A DNA stretch of 64,000 nt from CAYYWP01 sp050176585 (GCA_050176585.1 JBFXHX010000010.1:1-64000), one strand, 5' to 3'. Positions 1-8,186 are shown, numbered from the stretch's first letter. Numbers and translations: made by a program. Notes: generated from the sequence alone by a model not told the origin.

Positions 1-10
1 AGGAGGTCTC

Positions 11-481
11 GTGTCATACGTCACCGTTCCGATGTCCCGGCGCAAATGCATCGCTTTGATCGCGCACGACAACCGCAAGGCCCAGCTGCTCGCATGGGCT
101 CGCGCCAACCGCGGCACGCTGGCCCAGCACCAGCTGTACGCCACCGGCACCACGGGCGCCTTGCTGAGCGACGAGCTCGGCTTGCCCATCACCCGTTTCC
201 TCAGCGGGCCGTTCGGTGGCGACCAGCAAGTCGGCGCCGGCATCGTCGAGGGCCGGATCGATTTCGTCATCTTCTTCTGGGATCCATTCGAGCCGCACCC
301 GCACGATGTCGACGTGAAAGCGCTGTTGCGCATCGCCGTGGTCTACAATGTCCCGATCGCGTGCAACCGCGCGACGGCGGATTTTCTGCTCTCCTCGCCG
401 TTGATGGGCGACGAATACGAGCGGCTCGTCTTCCGATCCGAGCAAGCTGGCGGGCACGCGGCAGCGCCGCTGCCGCTCTGA
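11..481 (+). CDS. mgsA: Methylglyoxal synthase
   Basis: Converts dihydroxyacetone phosphate to methylglyoxal plus phosphate, a cytosolic bypass of lower glycolysis. The 156-residue product matches the usual family size of about 150. Visible family motifs are the N-terminal IALIAHDNRK stretch, the phosphate-binding SGPFGGDQQ loop, the IDFVIFFWDP segment with its conserved acidic residue, and HPHDVDVKALLRIA followed by NVPIACNRATAD. A GTG at 11 follows AGGAGG at 1-6 with 4 nt spacing. An in-frame ATG at 32 gives a 149-residue protein and is an alternative start. Upstream context lies outside the window. Function is firm; only the start is uncertain. Confidence 0.93.
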   Translation: MSYVTVPMSRRKCIALIAHDNRKAQLLAWARANRGTLAQHQLYATGTTGALLSDELGLPITRFLSGPFGGDQQVGAGIVEGRIDFVIFFWDPFEPHPHDVDVKALLRIAVVYNVPIACNRATADFLLSSPLMGDEYERLVFRSEQAGGHAAAPLPL

Positions 482-519
482 GTCGCACGCGCGGCAATCC
501 GCGCGCGCCCCGCGTGGAC

Positions 520-981
520 CTACGGGCGCGGCCCGCGGGTTCCGCCGCCGTCCTCGTGAAGGTATCGCGCCGCGCCCGCCTCCGCGCCAGAGCCGCCCTG
601 CCGGGCCTCGGCTTCGATCGCCTCGAGCCAACCGCGACCCGCTTCGCCGTGCGGCCTCGGGCCGAGGTTGCACGCAAACCAGCAAGCGAGGCACGTCCAC
701 TCACCGCAGCCGCTGCAGCGCGTGGTGACGTGGCACTGCGTATGGCTGGGGCACCGCCCGCACGCCTGCGCGGTGATCTCCGGCGGCAAGATGCCGTCGT
801 CGGGCAGCGCGTCGCCCGGCTCCGCATCGCCAAGGCCGAGATCGGGGGAGCATCCTCCCGGTAGCGGCGCCGCGAAGTCTCCACGAGTGAACGCGAGCTC
901 GTCCTGCGCGTCCTCATCGAATATCGCCGGCTCCGGCGGGTTTCGCCGCTCGCGCGCCATGTCTTTCGGGTCTTTACTCAT
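520..981 (-). CDS. Hypothetical Cys-rich (zinc-ribbon-like) protein
   Basis: A 153-residue acidic protein of unknown function. Residues about 75-105 hold a dense cysteine/histidine cluster (CGRC, then C, C, CSGC, C, C, C spacing), which looks like one or two zinc-binding knuckles. The flanks are acidic (N-terminal) and Gly/Glu/Arg-rich (C-terminal) and probably disordered. The start at 981 (MSKDPKD) has GGAGAG about 13 nt upstream. Longer in-frame starts give an implausible Arg-rich extension. It converges with mgsA, 38 bp from its stop codon. It could be a small zinc-finger regulator or an adaptor; I do not recognise a named family. Confidence 0.55.
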   Translation of the reverse strand: MSKDPKDMARERRNPPEPAIFDEDAQDELAFTRGDFAAPLPGGCSPDLGLGDAEPGDALPDDGILPPEITAQACGRCPSHTQCHVTTRCSGCGEWTCLACWFACNLGPRPHGEAGRGWLEAIEAEARQGGSGAEAGAARYLHEDGGGTRGPRP

Positions 982-1173
982 CGGTCTGTCGCCGCTCTCC
1001 GACGCGCTCTTACCGTATGCGAAAGCGCCGGGGCAGCCAACTTGTACGGGATCGTGCCGCCGGGCGCACTGGCGCGCGGTGCTCGCGCGCGTTAGGCGCT
1101 GCGGCGGCCGCCGTGCTAGGCAGGCCCACCTGCACACACCGAGAATCCCTCAACCGTCCGTGTGAGGTTGATC

Positions 1174-2517
1174 ATGGCAGAGCTCGTGATTCGCGGTTGC
1201 GGCATCCTCACGATGAACCCCGCCCGTGAGCAGCTCGCCAACGGGGACATCCACATCCAGGACGGCCGGCTGTCGCACGTCGGCGCGCCTTTGGCCGCGG
1301 TGCCCGCGGGGGCTGAGGTGATCGACGGCAGCGGCAAGGTGGCCATTCCGGGCTTCATCAGCTGCCATCACCACCTGTTTCAGTGCCTGCTGCGGGGGTT
1401 CGCGCCTAACACCGACCTCCTGCAGTGGCTGTCGGCGTGTATTCTGCCGACTACTCCGCATTTTCGTCCCGAGGATCTGTACTGGGGCGCGCGCCTGAAT
1501 CTGGCCGAATGCCTCGAGTCCGGGGTCACCACGACCGTCGACTGGGCCTACAACCTCCACAGCGTCGAGCACGCCGAAGCGACGCTCGACGGCATCGAGG
1601 AGAGCGGAGCCCGCGTGCACTTCGCGTACGGCCCCTCGCTGCTGGACGGGTCCTCCTTCGACGTCGCCCTCGAGCACCTGGAGACCGTACGAGCGCGCCG
1701 TTTTGGCGGCGGGCGCACAGCGGGGCGGGTGATGCTCTGGGCGGGCCTCGGTGGGCCCAACTTCCAGCCGATGGAACGAGTGCGGGAGGAGATGGAGTGC
1801 GTGCGCGGCTGGGGGCTGCCGATCCACATCCACCTCGGGGAGAACCGCGCCCAGGGGCCGCGCGACGCGGTGGAATGCCTCGACCGCATCGATGCTCTCG
1901 GACCAGACCTGCTGCTCGCGCATGCGATTCACTTCGTCGACGGCGACCTGCCGATGCTGGCGCGCAGCGGCACCAAGGTCAGCTACAACGTGCTGTCGAA
2001 CATGCGCGTCGCCAGCGGCATTTGCCCGGTGGTCGACATGCGCGAGCTCGGCATCGACATCGGCCTCGGCATCGACGGCGCGGCCGCGAACGACAACAAC
2101 GACTATTTCGCCCTGATGCGCGCCTCGATCGGGGTGCAGCGCTTGCGCTGGCTGCGCGGCGACTGCGTCACGGTGGACGACATCATGGAGATGGCCACCC
2201 TCGGCGGCGCCAAGTGCCTCGGCCAAGAACGGGAGATCGGCTCGCTCGAAGTCGGCAAACGGGCCGACGTCGTATTGATCGATCCGCACAGCCTGAACTT
2301 CAAACCGCTGAACAACTTCCTCACCCAGCTGATCTTCTGCGGCCAACCGCGCAACGTCGATACGGTCATCGTCGACGGGCGAGTGGTGAAGCGGAACGGC
2401 GCAATGGTGGGCATCGATGTCGACGACCTGCTCGCCCACTGCGATCGGTCCACCCGCTATTTGATCGACAAGGGCGGCTGCCCGCGCGACCCGATCTGCC
2501 GCGGCCTGGAAAGATAG
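1174..2517 (+). CDS. Amidohydrolase, 8-oxoguanine deaminase/AtzB-TrzN-like
   Basis: A 447-residue metal-dependent hydrolase of the cytosine deaminase/chlorohydrolase (SsnA/AtzA/TrzN) group, which deaminates or dechlorinates N-heterocycles. The metal-site motifs are present in order: HxH at residues 65-67 (CHHHLFQ), a histidine in IHIHLGEN, the AHAIHF segment, and the aspartate of GIDGAAANDNND. The C-terminal ADVVLIDP strand of the small beta-sandwich domain is also intact. The ATG at 1174 is chosen because GAGG lies 6 nt upstream; a GTG at 1162 would add four residues. Substrate cannot be read from sequence: 8-oxoguanine, hydroxyatrazine-like compounds and related purines are all possible. 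Confidence 0.85.
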   Translation: MAELVIRGCGILTMNPAREQLANGDIHIQDGRLSHVGAPLAAVPAGAEVIDGSGKVAIPGFISCHHHLFQCLLRGFAPNTDLLQWLSACILPTTPHFRPEDLYWGARLNLAECLESGVTTTVDWAYNLHSVEHAEATLDGIEESGARVHFAYGPSLLDGSSFDVALEHLETVRARRFGGGRTAGRVMLWAGLGGPNFQPMERVREEMECVRGWGLPIHIHLGENRAQGPRDAVECLDRIDALGPDLLLAHAIHFVDGDLPMLARSGTKVSYNVLSNMRVASGICPVVDMRELGIDIGLGIDGAAANDNNDYFALMRASIGVQRLRWLRGDCVTVDDIMEMATLGGAKCLGQEREIGSLEVGKRADVVLIDPHSLNFKPLNNFLTQLIFCGQPRNVDTVIVDGRVVKRNGAMVGIDVDDLLAHCDRSTRYLIDKGGCPRDPICRGLER

Positions 2518-2575
2518 GCCTTCGCCGGACCTGCGTGCGAACAACCCTTCCCGCTCCGCTGGTGCCGCGGCGACC

Positions 2576-4309
2576 TCAGAACGCCGATCCCATTGGATGG
2601 ACGCGCGCCGCGAACTCCTCTGGCGGCAGGGCGTTCAGCACCTCATCCTTCGCCACCCAACCGCGCCGCGCTACTGAGACCGCGAAGCGCACGTTCGCCA
2701 GCGCGCCGACCGAGTGCGCGTCGGTCGACAGCACGAACGGAATCCGCCTGGCGCGCGCCGCCCGCACCCAGCGCGGCTCCAGGTCGAGGCGGTAGGGGTC
2801 GCCGTTGATCTCGATGGCCGCCTGGGAGACGGCAATGGCGTCCAGAATGCGTTCGACGTCGCAGTCGATCGGCGGCCGCTTGGTCAACAAGCGACCGAGC
2901 GGATGCCCCCAGATCTTGAACACCGGGTATCGCATGGCCGTGAGCACGCGCTCGGTCATCTCGCTCGCGCTCAGCCGGTGCCGGGCATGGATACTGGCGA
3001 TGATGACGTCGAACTGCTCGAGGATGTCATCCGGATAGTCGAGCGCGCCGTTGCGCAGGATGTCGGACTCGGTCCCGCGCAGGAGCCGGATCGATACGCG
3101 CTCCTGCACGCGCGCGATCTCCTCCCATTGCCGGCGCAGCCGGTCGAGGGTGACGCCGCCCGCATAAGCCGCGCTCGGGGAATGATCGGTGATAGTCAAG
3201 TACTGCATGCCCATCGCTTCCGCGGCGCGCGCCATCTCCTCGATCGAGTTCTTGCCGTCCGAGTACGTGGTGTGGACGTGCACCGCGCCGCGCACGTCCG
3301 CCGCGCCGATCAGGTCCGGCAGCGCGCCCCGCTCGGCCGCCTCGATCTCCCCGGCGCCCTCACGCAGCTCAGGCGGTATCGGTTGCAGCCCGAGGCGGCG
3401 ATAGAGCGCTTCCTCGCTGCGAATGGGCACGCGCCGGCCGGCGCTCGTCCATAGCCCGGTCCGGTCCAGCCGGAGCTCCTGAGCCCGCGCGCGCTCGCTC
3501 AGCTTCTCCACGTGCGCACGCGAACCGGTAAAGCACACAAGCGCTGCGGCATACTCGGCGCGCGCCACGGCGTGGAGCACTGCGGCCGGGCCGTCCACCA
3601 GCTGGACCGCCGCATCAGCCTCGCTACGCGCCGCCGTTCCGACGCTCCCCGGATAGCGTTCGAAGCGGTCGAGCACCGCCGCGGGGCTCCCGGTTGCGGC
3701 GACCACGTGGACGCGGCGCACCGTTTCGCGGCCGCGGCGCAGCGATCCGGCCATGTCTAGGCGAGCGACCGGCGGGCAATCGCGCAGGTAGTCGAGCAGC
3801 GGCTCCGCCGCGGCGAGCGCCGTCTCGGAGCGGACCGACTCATCCCTCGCCCTCGGCGCATCGAGCGCCGCCAGGATCTTCTCCTCCGCCCGCGCACTGA
3901 ATCCCGGCACGGCGCGGACGCAGCCGGCCGCGCACGCCGCCCGCAGCTCCGCACGGCTCGATATCCCGAGCGCCGCTTCCAGTGCCGCGATCTTTTTCAA
4001 TCCGAGATAGGGGATGTCGATCAGCTCGACGGTTCCGGCGGGGAATTGCGCGCGCAGTTGCTCGAGCAGGCGAGCGCTGCCGGTCCGGGCGATTTCCTCG
4101 ATAATGCCCGCGAGCCGTGCGCCAATTCCGGGGATCGCGGTCAGCTCGCCGCGTTCTATCAACGCGTCTAGTGGGCGCGGCACCCGTTCGAGGGCGTCCG
4201 CGGCGCGCTCGTAGGCGCGCGCGCGAAATCGCGCGTCGCCCGTCAGCCGCAACAGGATACCGATCTCGCGCAGCGCCTGGACCACGCCAGGCCGTAGGTC
4301 GTCAGTCAT
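2576..4309 (-). CDS. PolX-like protein with dead polymerase palm and intact PHP domain
   Basis: A 577-residue protein with the bacterial/archaeal PolX layout: N-terminal helix-hairpin-helix region (for example TAIPGIGARLAGIIEE), a family X nucleotidyltransferase-like middle, and a C-terminal PHP domain. The palm motif normally reads ETVGDxD but here reads ETVRRVHVV, so both metal-binding aspartates are replaced. In the third motif the aspartate aligns with Val in AVLHAV. The PHP metal ligands look complete: HVHTTYSDG, ITDHS, GTESDI, SIHARH, GHPLGR, STDAHS. I infer a DNA-binding PHP phosphoesterase or nuclease rather than a polymerase. The start at 4309 avoids a longer form whose first codon lies inside a perfect hairpin. 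Confidence 0.85.
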   Translation of the reverse strand: MTDDLRPGVVQALREIGILLRLTGDARFRARAYERAADALERVPRPLDALIERGELTAIPGIGARLAGIIEEIARTGSARLLEQLRAQFPAGTVELIDIPYLGLKKIAALEAALGISSRAELRAACAAGCVRAVPGFSARAEEKILAALDAPRARDESVRSETALAAAEPLLDYLRDCPPVARLDMAGSLRRGRETVRRVHVVAATGSPAAVLDRFERYPGSVGTAARSEADAAVQLVDGPAAVLHAVARAEYAAALVCFTGSRAHVEKLSERARAQELRLDRTGLWTSAGRRVPIRSEEALYRRLGLQPIPPELREGAGEIEAAERGALPDLIGAADVRGAVHVHTTYSDGKNSIEEMARAAEAMGMQYLTITDHSPSAAYAGGVTLDRLRRQWEEIARVQERVSIRLLRGTESDILRNGALDYPDDILEQFDVIIASIHARHRLSASEMTERVLTAMRYPVFKIWGHPLGRLLTKRPPIDCDVERILDAIAVSQAAIEINGDPYRLDLEPRWVRAARARRIPFVLSTDAHSVGALANVRFAVSVARRGWVAKDEVLNALPPEEFAARVHPMGSAF

Positions 4310-4372
4310 TGGCACGCCCCGCGGCCACAGCTCGGACCGGGTCGGCGGCGCAACTGGCGGTGGGGCTGCACC

Positions 4373-4396
4373 GTGCCCGGCGCTGCCGCCGGGCAC
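4373..4396. repeat. Perfect 9-bp hairpin upstream of the PolX-like gene
   Basis: GTGCCCGGC (4373-4381) and GCCGGGCAC (4388-4396) form a perfect stem with a 6-nt loop. It lies about 65 bp upstream of the PolX-like start and directly after the larger hairpin at 4406-4440. It may add to termination of the microprotein transcript, or act in the 5' leader of the downstream gene. Confidence 0.5.
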
Positions 4397-4405
4397 GAAT
4401 ATCCG

Positions 4406-4440
4406 CCAGGTATCGGGAGAGAGCCTCCCCCGATACCTGG
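4406..4440 (-). terminator. 12-bp perfect hairpin, likely terminator of the microprotein gene
   Basis: CCAGGTATCGGG (4406-4417) pairs perfectly with CCCGATACCTGG (4429-4440) around an 11-nt loop. It begins 10 nt after the microprotein stop codon on the minus strand. There is no T-tract, as with the other stop-proximal hairpins in this window, so termination by this element is inferred. Confidence 0.55.
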
Positions 4441-4450
4441 TGGTCTGTGG

Positions 4451-4567
4451 TCACTGTTTCTGCTGGCTGCCACGGCCGCCCTGCTGGCTGCCTTGGCCCC
4501 GCTTTCTGGTCTTGCTGCCGGACGACTGTCCTTTACCCTGGCCGCCCCGCTGCCTTTGAGTTGCCAT
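4451..4567 (-). CDS. 38-residue basic Gln/Gly/Arg/Ser-rich microprotein
   Basis: An intact ATG-to-TGA reading frame encodes a 38-residue peptide starting MATQRQRGGQGKGQSSGSK and continuing with repeated GSQQ and GGRGSQQ units to a C-terminal KQ. It has no acidic residue and no hydrophobic core, so it is likely disordered and could bind nucleic acid. It has the best ribosome binding site in the window, AAGGAGGTGA, 6 nt before ATG. A perfect hairpin follows 10 nt after the stop. No family is recognised. The strong initiation signal and the terminator argue for a real, possibly highly expressed gene. Confidence 0.68.
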   Translation of the reverse strand: MATQRQRGGQGKGQSSGSKTRKRGQGSQQGGRGSQQKQ

Positions 4568-4573
4568 CTGCTC

Positions 4574-4583
4574 TCACCTCCTT
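4574..4583 (-). promoter_or_regulatory. Perfect Shine-Dalgarno of the microprotein gene
   Basis: AAGGAGGTGA matches the full anti-Shine-Dalgarno core and ends 6 nt before the ATG at 4567. It is the main evidence that the short frame is translated. Confidence 0.75.
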
Positions 4584-4702
4584 CTCGCAGCAGTACAAAG
4601 TGCTTTGGGGCGAGTGCGAAACCGGTGCCAGTGATCGCTGCGTTGCCGCGAGGGCATCTTGTGCGATCGCGCGAGAGCAGTTTGTCCGGAGGTTACAACG
4701 AG

Positions 4703-4744
4703 GCATGTACACTCCCGCCCGCGCCGACAGCGGGAGCTACATGC
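4703..4744. repeat. Long interrupted inverted repeat upstream of the microprotein gene
   Basis: GCATGTA (4703-4709) and TACATGC (4738-4744) form an outer 7-bp stem. CTCCCGC (4712-4718) and GCGGGAG (4730-4736) form an inner 7-bp stem, with only 1-2 nt of bulge between them. The element lies in the 296-bp gap between the alpha/beta hydrolase stop (4864) and the microprotein start. It may be a terminator of the upstream gene or an operator or leader structure for the microprotein. Nothing else recognisable was seen in 4568-4863. Confidence 0.5.
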
Positions 4745-4863
4745 CCGTCAGCTAACATCGGCGCTATACGGGTCTATACAGCGGCGCGGGCGCCGGCGCT
4801 GGCGAGCTGCCCACGGCGGGAATCCGCTGCGGCTCGAGCCGGCCGCGCACGGGAGACACCGGG

Positions 4864-5557
4864 TCAGCGCTCGCCGGCGGCGGCGAGCGCGAACTCGCGC
4901 AGCTCGCGATTGAACCGCATAGGCGCTTCCCAGAACGGGGAGTGTCCGCTCTCGGGATAGAAGGACGTGCGCGCGTGAGGCACGAGCGCCGCATGGCGTC
5001 TGGAAGCCTCGGACAGGAGCACGGCATCGCGCTCGCCGTGGGTGAAGAGCACCGGCTTGCGAATCGACCGCAGCACGTCATCGTTGTCTACCGTGCGCTC
5101 TATCAGGGCACGGCGGACATGCGGCGGCACCGCGGTGTTGTACCCGAGGGCGCAGTAGAAATCCTCCGGCGCGGGCTCCTCGTACACGCACAAGCGAACG
5201 AACTCCGCGAGCCCGCGTCCGCTCACCTCGGCGTCATCGGAGCAGAGCGCCGGCACGAGCGGTGGGTAGTCGCCGCCGACCACCTCCAGCAGTCGCTCGT
5301 CCAGCTCGGTCACCCCGCAGACGAAGTTGATCCCGGCTATCCGCGCCTCGCCATAGACGCGCAGATAGTCGCAGATCACGATGCCGCCGTACGACCAGCC
5401 GCACAGCACCGGACGGTCGAGCTCCAGCCCGGTGATGATCGCGTGGAGGTCGTCCGCCCAGAGCCGATTGTCGCGATAGGCGTCGCGCGGCTTATCGGAC
5501 AGCCCGTGGCCGCGGATGTCGGGCGCGAGGAGCCGAAACTCGCGCGCGAGATCCGAC
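4864..5557 (-). CDS. Alpha/beta hydrolase, N-terminus lost in assembly gap
   Basis: The C-terminal 231 residues of an alpha/beta-fold hydrolase. Visible are the PDIRGHGLSDKP strand-loop, the nucleophile elbow GWSYGG (catalytic Ser), a cap region, the acid-bearing THGERDAVL strand, and the catalytic-His region ESGHSPFWEAP. The N-terminal strands and oxyanion HGxP region are missing because the sequence enters a 100-N gap. The reading frame that appears to run through the Ns into the next gene is an artefact. Substrate unknown; esterase or haloperoxidase-like activity is possible. Confidence 0.8.
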
Positions 5558-5657
5558 NNNNNNNNNNNNNNNNNNNNNNNNNNNNNNNNNNNNNNNNNNN
5601 NNNNNNNNNNNNNNNNNNNNNNNNNNNNNNNNNNNNNNNNNNNNNNNNNNNNNNNNN
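5558..5657. other. Assembly gap of 100 Ns
   Basis: Exactly 100 unknown bases, the customary placeholder for a scaffold gap of unknown length. It interrupts two minus-strand genes, so the real distance and any genes between them are unknown. Confidence 0.97.
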
Positions 5658-6374
5658 ATCCCCATAGCAGAGGTGCAAACCCATCGGCACGTCGGGAATG
5701 ACCTTGGCGGATAGCGACCGGAGCGCGCGCACGTACCGATCGAAAGGCTCGCCGGGCGCTTTCCACTGCGACAACCCGGCGCGCTGGTCATTGCTCTCGA
5801 TCGACAGCGTCTCCATGCAGATGTCCCACTGGATGACCAGGTCGTCGGCGGGAATGGCCGTGAAGATCGCCGCCAGCTCGCGGTCCATCGCCTCCTCGTA
5901 CGCGTCGTAGAGGATCGCGTAGTCCTGCGCGCTGGTGGTGAACCACCGCGTGGCGCTCTCCGTCGCCGGCAGGGAGATCTGGAACCGCACACCCTCCGGA
6001 ATGACACCTTCATCGCGCAGCGCGCAGAAGCTCGCGTACGACCGCTTGGCGTCATCCAGGTAGCCGAGGTGCTTGAGCCGATAGCGCGGCGCACCCGGCC
6101 GCACCGTGAACATCCAATGGTCGTCATAACCGGTTGGGTCCCAGCCCTCTTCGCCCTCCGCGGTCTTCGGCCGCGTGTAGCTCTCCAGCCACGGCGTGTC
6201 GCTATAGATGCGCGCGGCGAGCATGTTGATCCACTGCCGGCGATAGCCCTGTTCACCGTCCGGCAGGCTGGTGACCAGATCGCCCACCGTGTCCCCGCAG
6301 AGCCGAAAGACCTCCTCTGGGGTGTCGAGCGGGACGCTGCCGACCAGCAGGACCTTACCGTGCACTCTGGGCAT
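5658..6374 (-). CDS. MetE/UroD-superfamily protein, C-terminus lost in gap
   Basis: The N-terminal 239 residues of a soluble protein. It begins MPRVHGKVLLVGSVPLDT and includes SLPDGEQGYRRQWI. This opening resembles the cobalamin-independent methionine synthase/uroporphyrinogen decarboxylase-like TIM-barrel family. A late GLHLCYGD segment matches the H-x-C zinc-ligand pair of MetE-type enzymes. The sequence then runs into the N gap, so the second half and further ligands cannot be checked. The start at 6374 has GGAGGA 4 nt upstream. Methyl transfer is a guess; the family includes many uncharacterised members. Confidence 0.6.
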
Positions 6375-6752
6375 CGCTCCTCCGTCTGCATAGATGCGGG
6401 ATCGGCATCTGTCGGCACCGCGTTGGGGCCCGACCCTTAACGCCGTCGGGGTGCGGCTTGCAACGCGGAAAACGCCCAACGCGCCGCCGCCGCATAGGGC
6501 GTGCGCTCCGCACACCGCTCGCGCTGCAGCTTGACAACGCCTTCACCCCCGCCGTAGGTCGAGGACTGAGGTGTTCCGGCCTGAGCGATTACCCATCGCC
6601 CGCTCAAACGAGCGCTCCAGCGATCCCGTCAATTGCGCGCTGCGGCGGTAGCCATGCGCGCGTGCGCGCGAAAAGCACCGTGATGAGCATCATGCGCGAA
6701 GCCGGCCCCGTCCGTGCGATATAGACCAACTCACTCTCCGAGGAGACGCCAC
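6375..6752. other. Gene-free divergent intergenic region
   Basis: This 378-bp region separates the divergently transcribed MetE-like (minus) and heme-oxygenase-fold (plus) genes. The frames in it are Arg-rich, lack ribosome binding sites and look like shadows. It should hold promoters for both neighbours, but I see no convincing -35/-10 pair. Confidence 0.5.
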
Positions 6753-7469
6753 ATGTCCCGTCCAAGCGATTTTCGCCGCCAGCTTCAGGAAGCGGTCGAT
6801 CCCTTCGACCAGTCGCGCCACCCGTTTGTCGACAAGTGGGAGGCCGGCCAGATCAAGCGCGAGAGCGTTGCCGGCGCGATCACCGAAATCTGGCACTGGA
6901 TCAGCAATCTGATCCCCGAAGCGATCCTCAACATCGCCGCCAAGGCGCCGCAGGATGTGATCGACATGGAGGTCGAGAACTACCAGGAGGAGCTGAACCC
7001 GGCGAATCCGCATCCCGAGCTGATCCTGCGCTTTGCCGAGGCGTGCGGGATCAAGCGCGCCGCCCTGAAGGCGAGCCGCGGCCTGCCGACCACGGAAGCA
7101 TGGCTCGAGTGGGAGCTGCAGACCACGCGCGAGCAGCCGTGGATCGCCAGTTGCGCCGCCGTCCACATCTCGAGCGAGGCGCAGGAACCGCGCCTCATGA
7201 ACCGCATCCTGCCGGCGCTGCGCAACACGTACAAGTTCGGCGAGCACGACCTGGAATTCTGGTGGCTGCACGCCGGCGCCGACATCGAGCACGGTGGGCG
7301 CGCGTTCGAGCTGCTCGCCCGGCACTGCGATACCCGCGAGAAGCAGGACATGGCGCTGCACTGGGCCCGCGAAGGCGCCCGTCGCAAGTACTTCTTCTGG
7401 GACGGGATCAACCTGCACTACGAGGTGGGCTACTCCCTCCGCGGCCCGGCCGACGCGGCCGCGGCGTAA
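6753..7469 (+). CDS. TenA/PqqC-like heme-oxygenase-fold protein
   Basis: A 238-residue, mostly helical protein resembling the PqqC/TenA/CADD group, now often called heme-oxygenase-like diiron oxidases and oxygenases. Supporting segments are PFDQSRHPFVDKWEAG at the N-terminus, EVENYQEEL, the EDN-like EHDLEFWWLHAGADIEHG region rich in candidate metal ligands (Glu/His/Asp), and a C-terminal HWAREGARRKYFFWDGI helix. GAGGAGA lies 7 nt before the ATG at 6753. Members act in cofactor biosynthesis or thiamine salvage, or as N/C-oxygenases. The actual reaction is not predictable here. Confidence 0.65.
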   Translation: MSRPSDFRRQLQEAVDPFDQSRHPFVDKWEAGQIKRESVAGAITEIWHWISNLIPEAILNIAAKAPQDVIDMEVENYQEELNPANPHPELILRFAEACGIKRAALKASRGLPTTEAWLEWELQTTREQPWIASCAAVHISSEAQEPRLMNRILPALRNTYKFGEHDLEFWWLHAGADIEHGGRAFELLARHCDTREKQDMALHWAREGARRKYFFWDGINLHYEVGYSLRGPADAAAA

Positions 7470-7475
7470 ATCCAC

Positions 7476-7529
7476 CCGCCGGCGTCGTCCGGCGGCAATG
7501 TCCGTTCGCGCGCCGCTGCCCAAGCGGCG
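7476..7529 (+). terminator. Paired GC hairpins after the heme-oxygenase-fold gene
   Basis: CCGCCGG/CCGGCGG (7476-7482/7489-7495, 6-nt loop) begins just after the stop codon. A second stem, CGCCGCT/AGCGGCG (7511-7517/7523-7529), follows. Neither has a T-tract. The convergent EamA gene ends at 7575, so these could terminate both transcripts. Confidence 0.45.
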
Positions 7530-7574
7530 GCGCGCGACGCAAAGGCGCCGCAACGCGCGGCCGACCGTTCTCGG

Positions 7575-7994
7575 TCAGTAGTCGGATGCGACCAGCGCCG
7601 CGCCCGCCACGATGAGCACGCCGCCCAGCCATTGGACGGGCGTCAGCCGCTCACCGAGCAGCGCCGCCGCGAGCACCATCGTCACCACTACGCTCAGCTT
7701 GTCGACCGGCGCCACCTTCGACGCCTGCCCCAGCTGCAGGGCGCGAAAATAGCACAGCCACGACGCCCCCGAGGCCACGCCGGAGAGGGCGAGAAATATC
7801 CACGCGCGCGCCGGCACGGACGAAAGCGACTGCCGCCCGGATAGCGCGGCTATGGACGAGGCGAGCACCAGGATCGTGAACGTGCGGATCGCCGTGGCCA
7901 GGTTGGAGTCGACGTTCGCCACACCGACTTTGGCCAGCATAGCGGTACATCCGGCAAAGAGCGCGGATAACACGGCCCAGGAGAACCAGGTCAC
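7575..7994 (-). CDS. EamA/DMT-family small membrane protein
   Basis: A 139-residue protein with about four to five hydrophobic helices, equal to one EamA repeat. Full drug/metabolite transporters carry two. Typical signatures are SALFAGCTAMLAKVG near the N-terminus, FRALQLGQASKVAPVDKLS in the middle, and GERLTPVQWLGGVLIVAG near the C-terminus. Single-EamA proteins are thought to work as dimers. The GTG start at 7994 has GGAGG 5 nt upstream and gives the usual M-W-x-x opening. An ATG at 8012 would add six residues but lacks a ribosome site. Substrate unknown. Confidence 0.8.
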   Translation of the reverse strand: MTWFSWAVLSALFAGCTAMLAKVGVANVDSNLATAIRTFTILVLASSIAALSGRQSLSSVPARAWIFLALSGVASGASWLCYFRALQLGQASKVAPVDKLSVVVTMVLAAALLGERLTPVQWLGGVLIVAGAALVASDY

Positions 7995-8186
7995 GCTCAC
8001 CTCCGTTCCCATGCGGCAGACAGAGCGGGATGTCGCGCGCGGTGCGCTCCCGCCGTGCAGAGGCATACGTGCCGGTTCGGCGGTTGCGCTGAAGCACGCG
8101 GCGCGACGAAAGATGGTCTGGTCCGCGCGTCCTTCGCCCCAACAGCGAACGGCCAACGCCGTCACAGTCTCCGCGCGGCGCGCGCG

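Noticed and set aside
1425..2795. Long Arg-rich plus-strand frame over the amidohydrolase
   Set aside because: It is a +1 shadow of the amidohydrolase with no domain, no ribosome site and extreme Arg content.
4310..4396. Upstream start extending the PolX-like protein by 29 residues
   Set aside because: The extension is Pro/Gly/Ala-rich, its start codon lies in a perfect hairpin, and PolX proteins normally start near the MTDDLRPG position.
5376..6515. Single long minus-strand frame joining the MetE-like and hydrolase regions
   Set aside because: It passes through 100 Ns and switches frame relative to the hydrolase; the join is a scaffold artefact.
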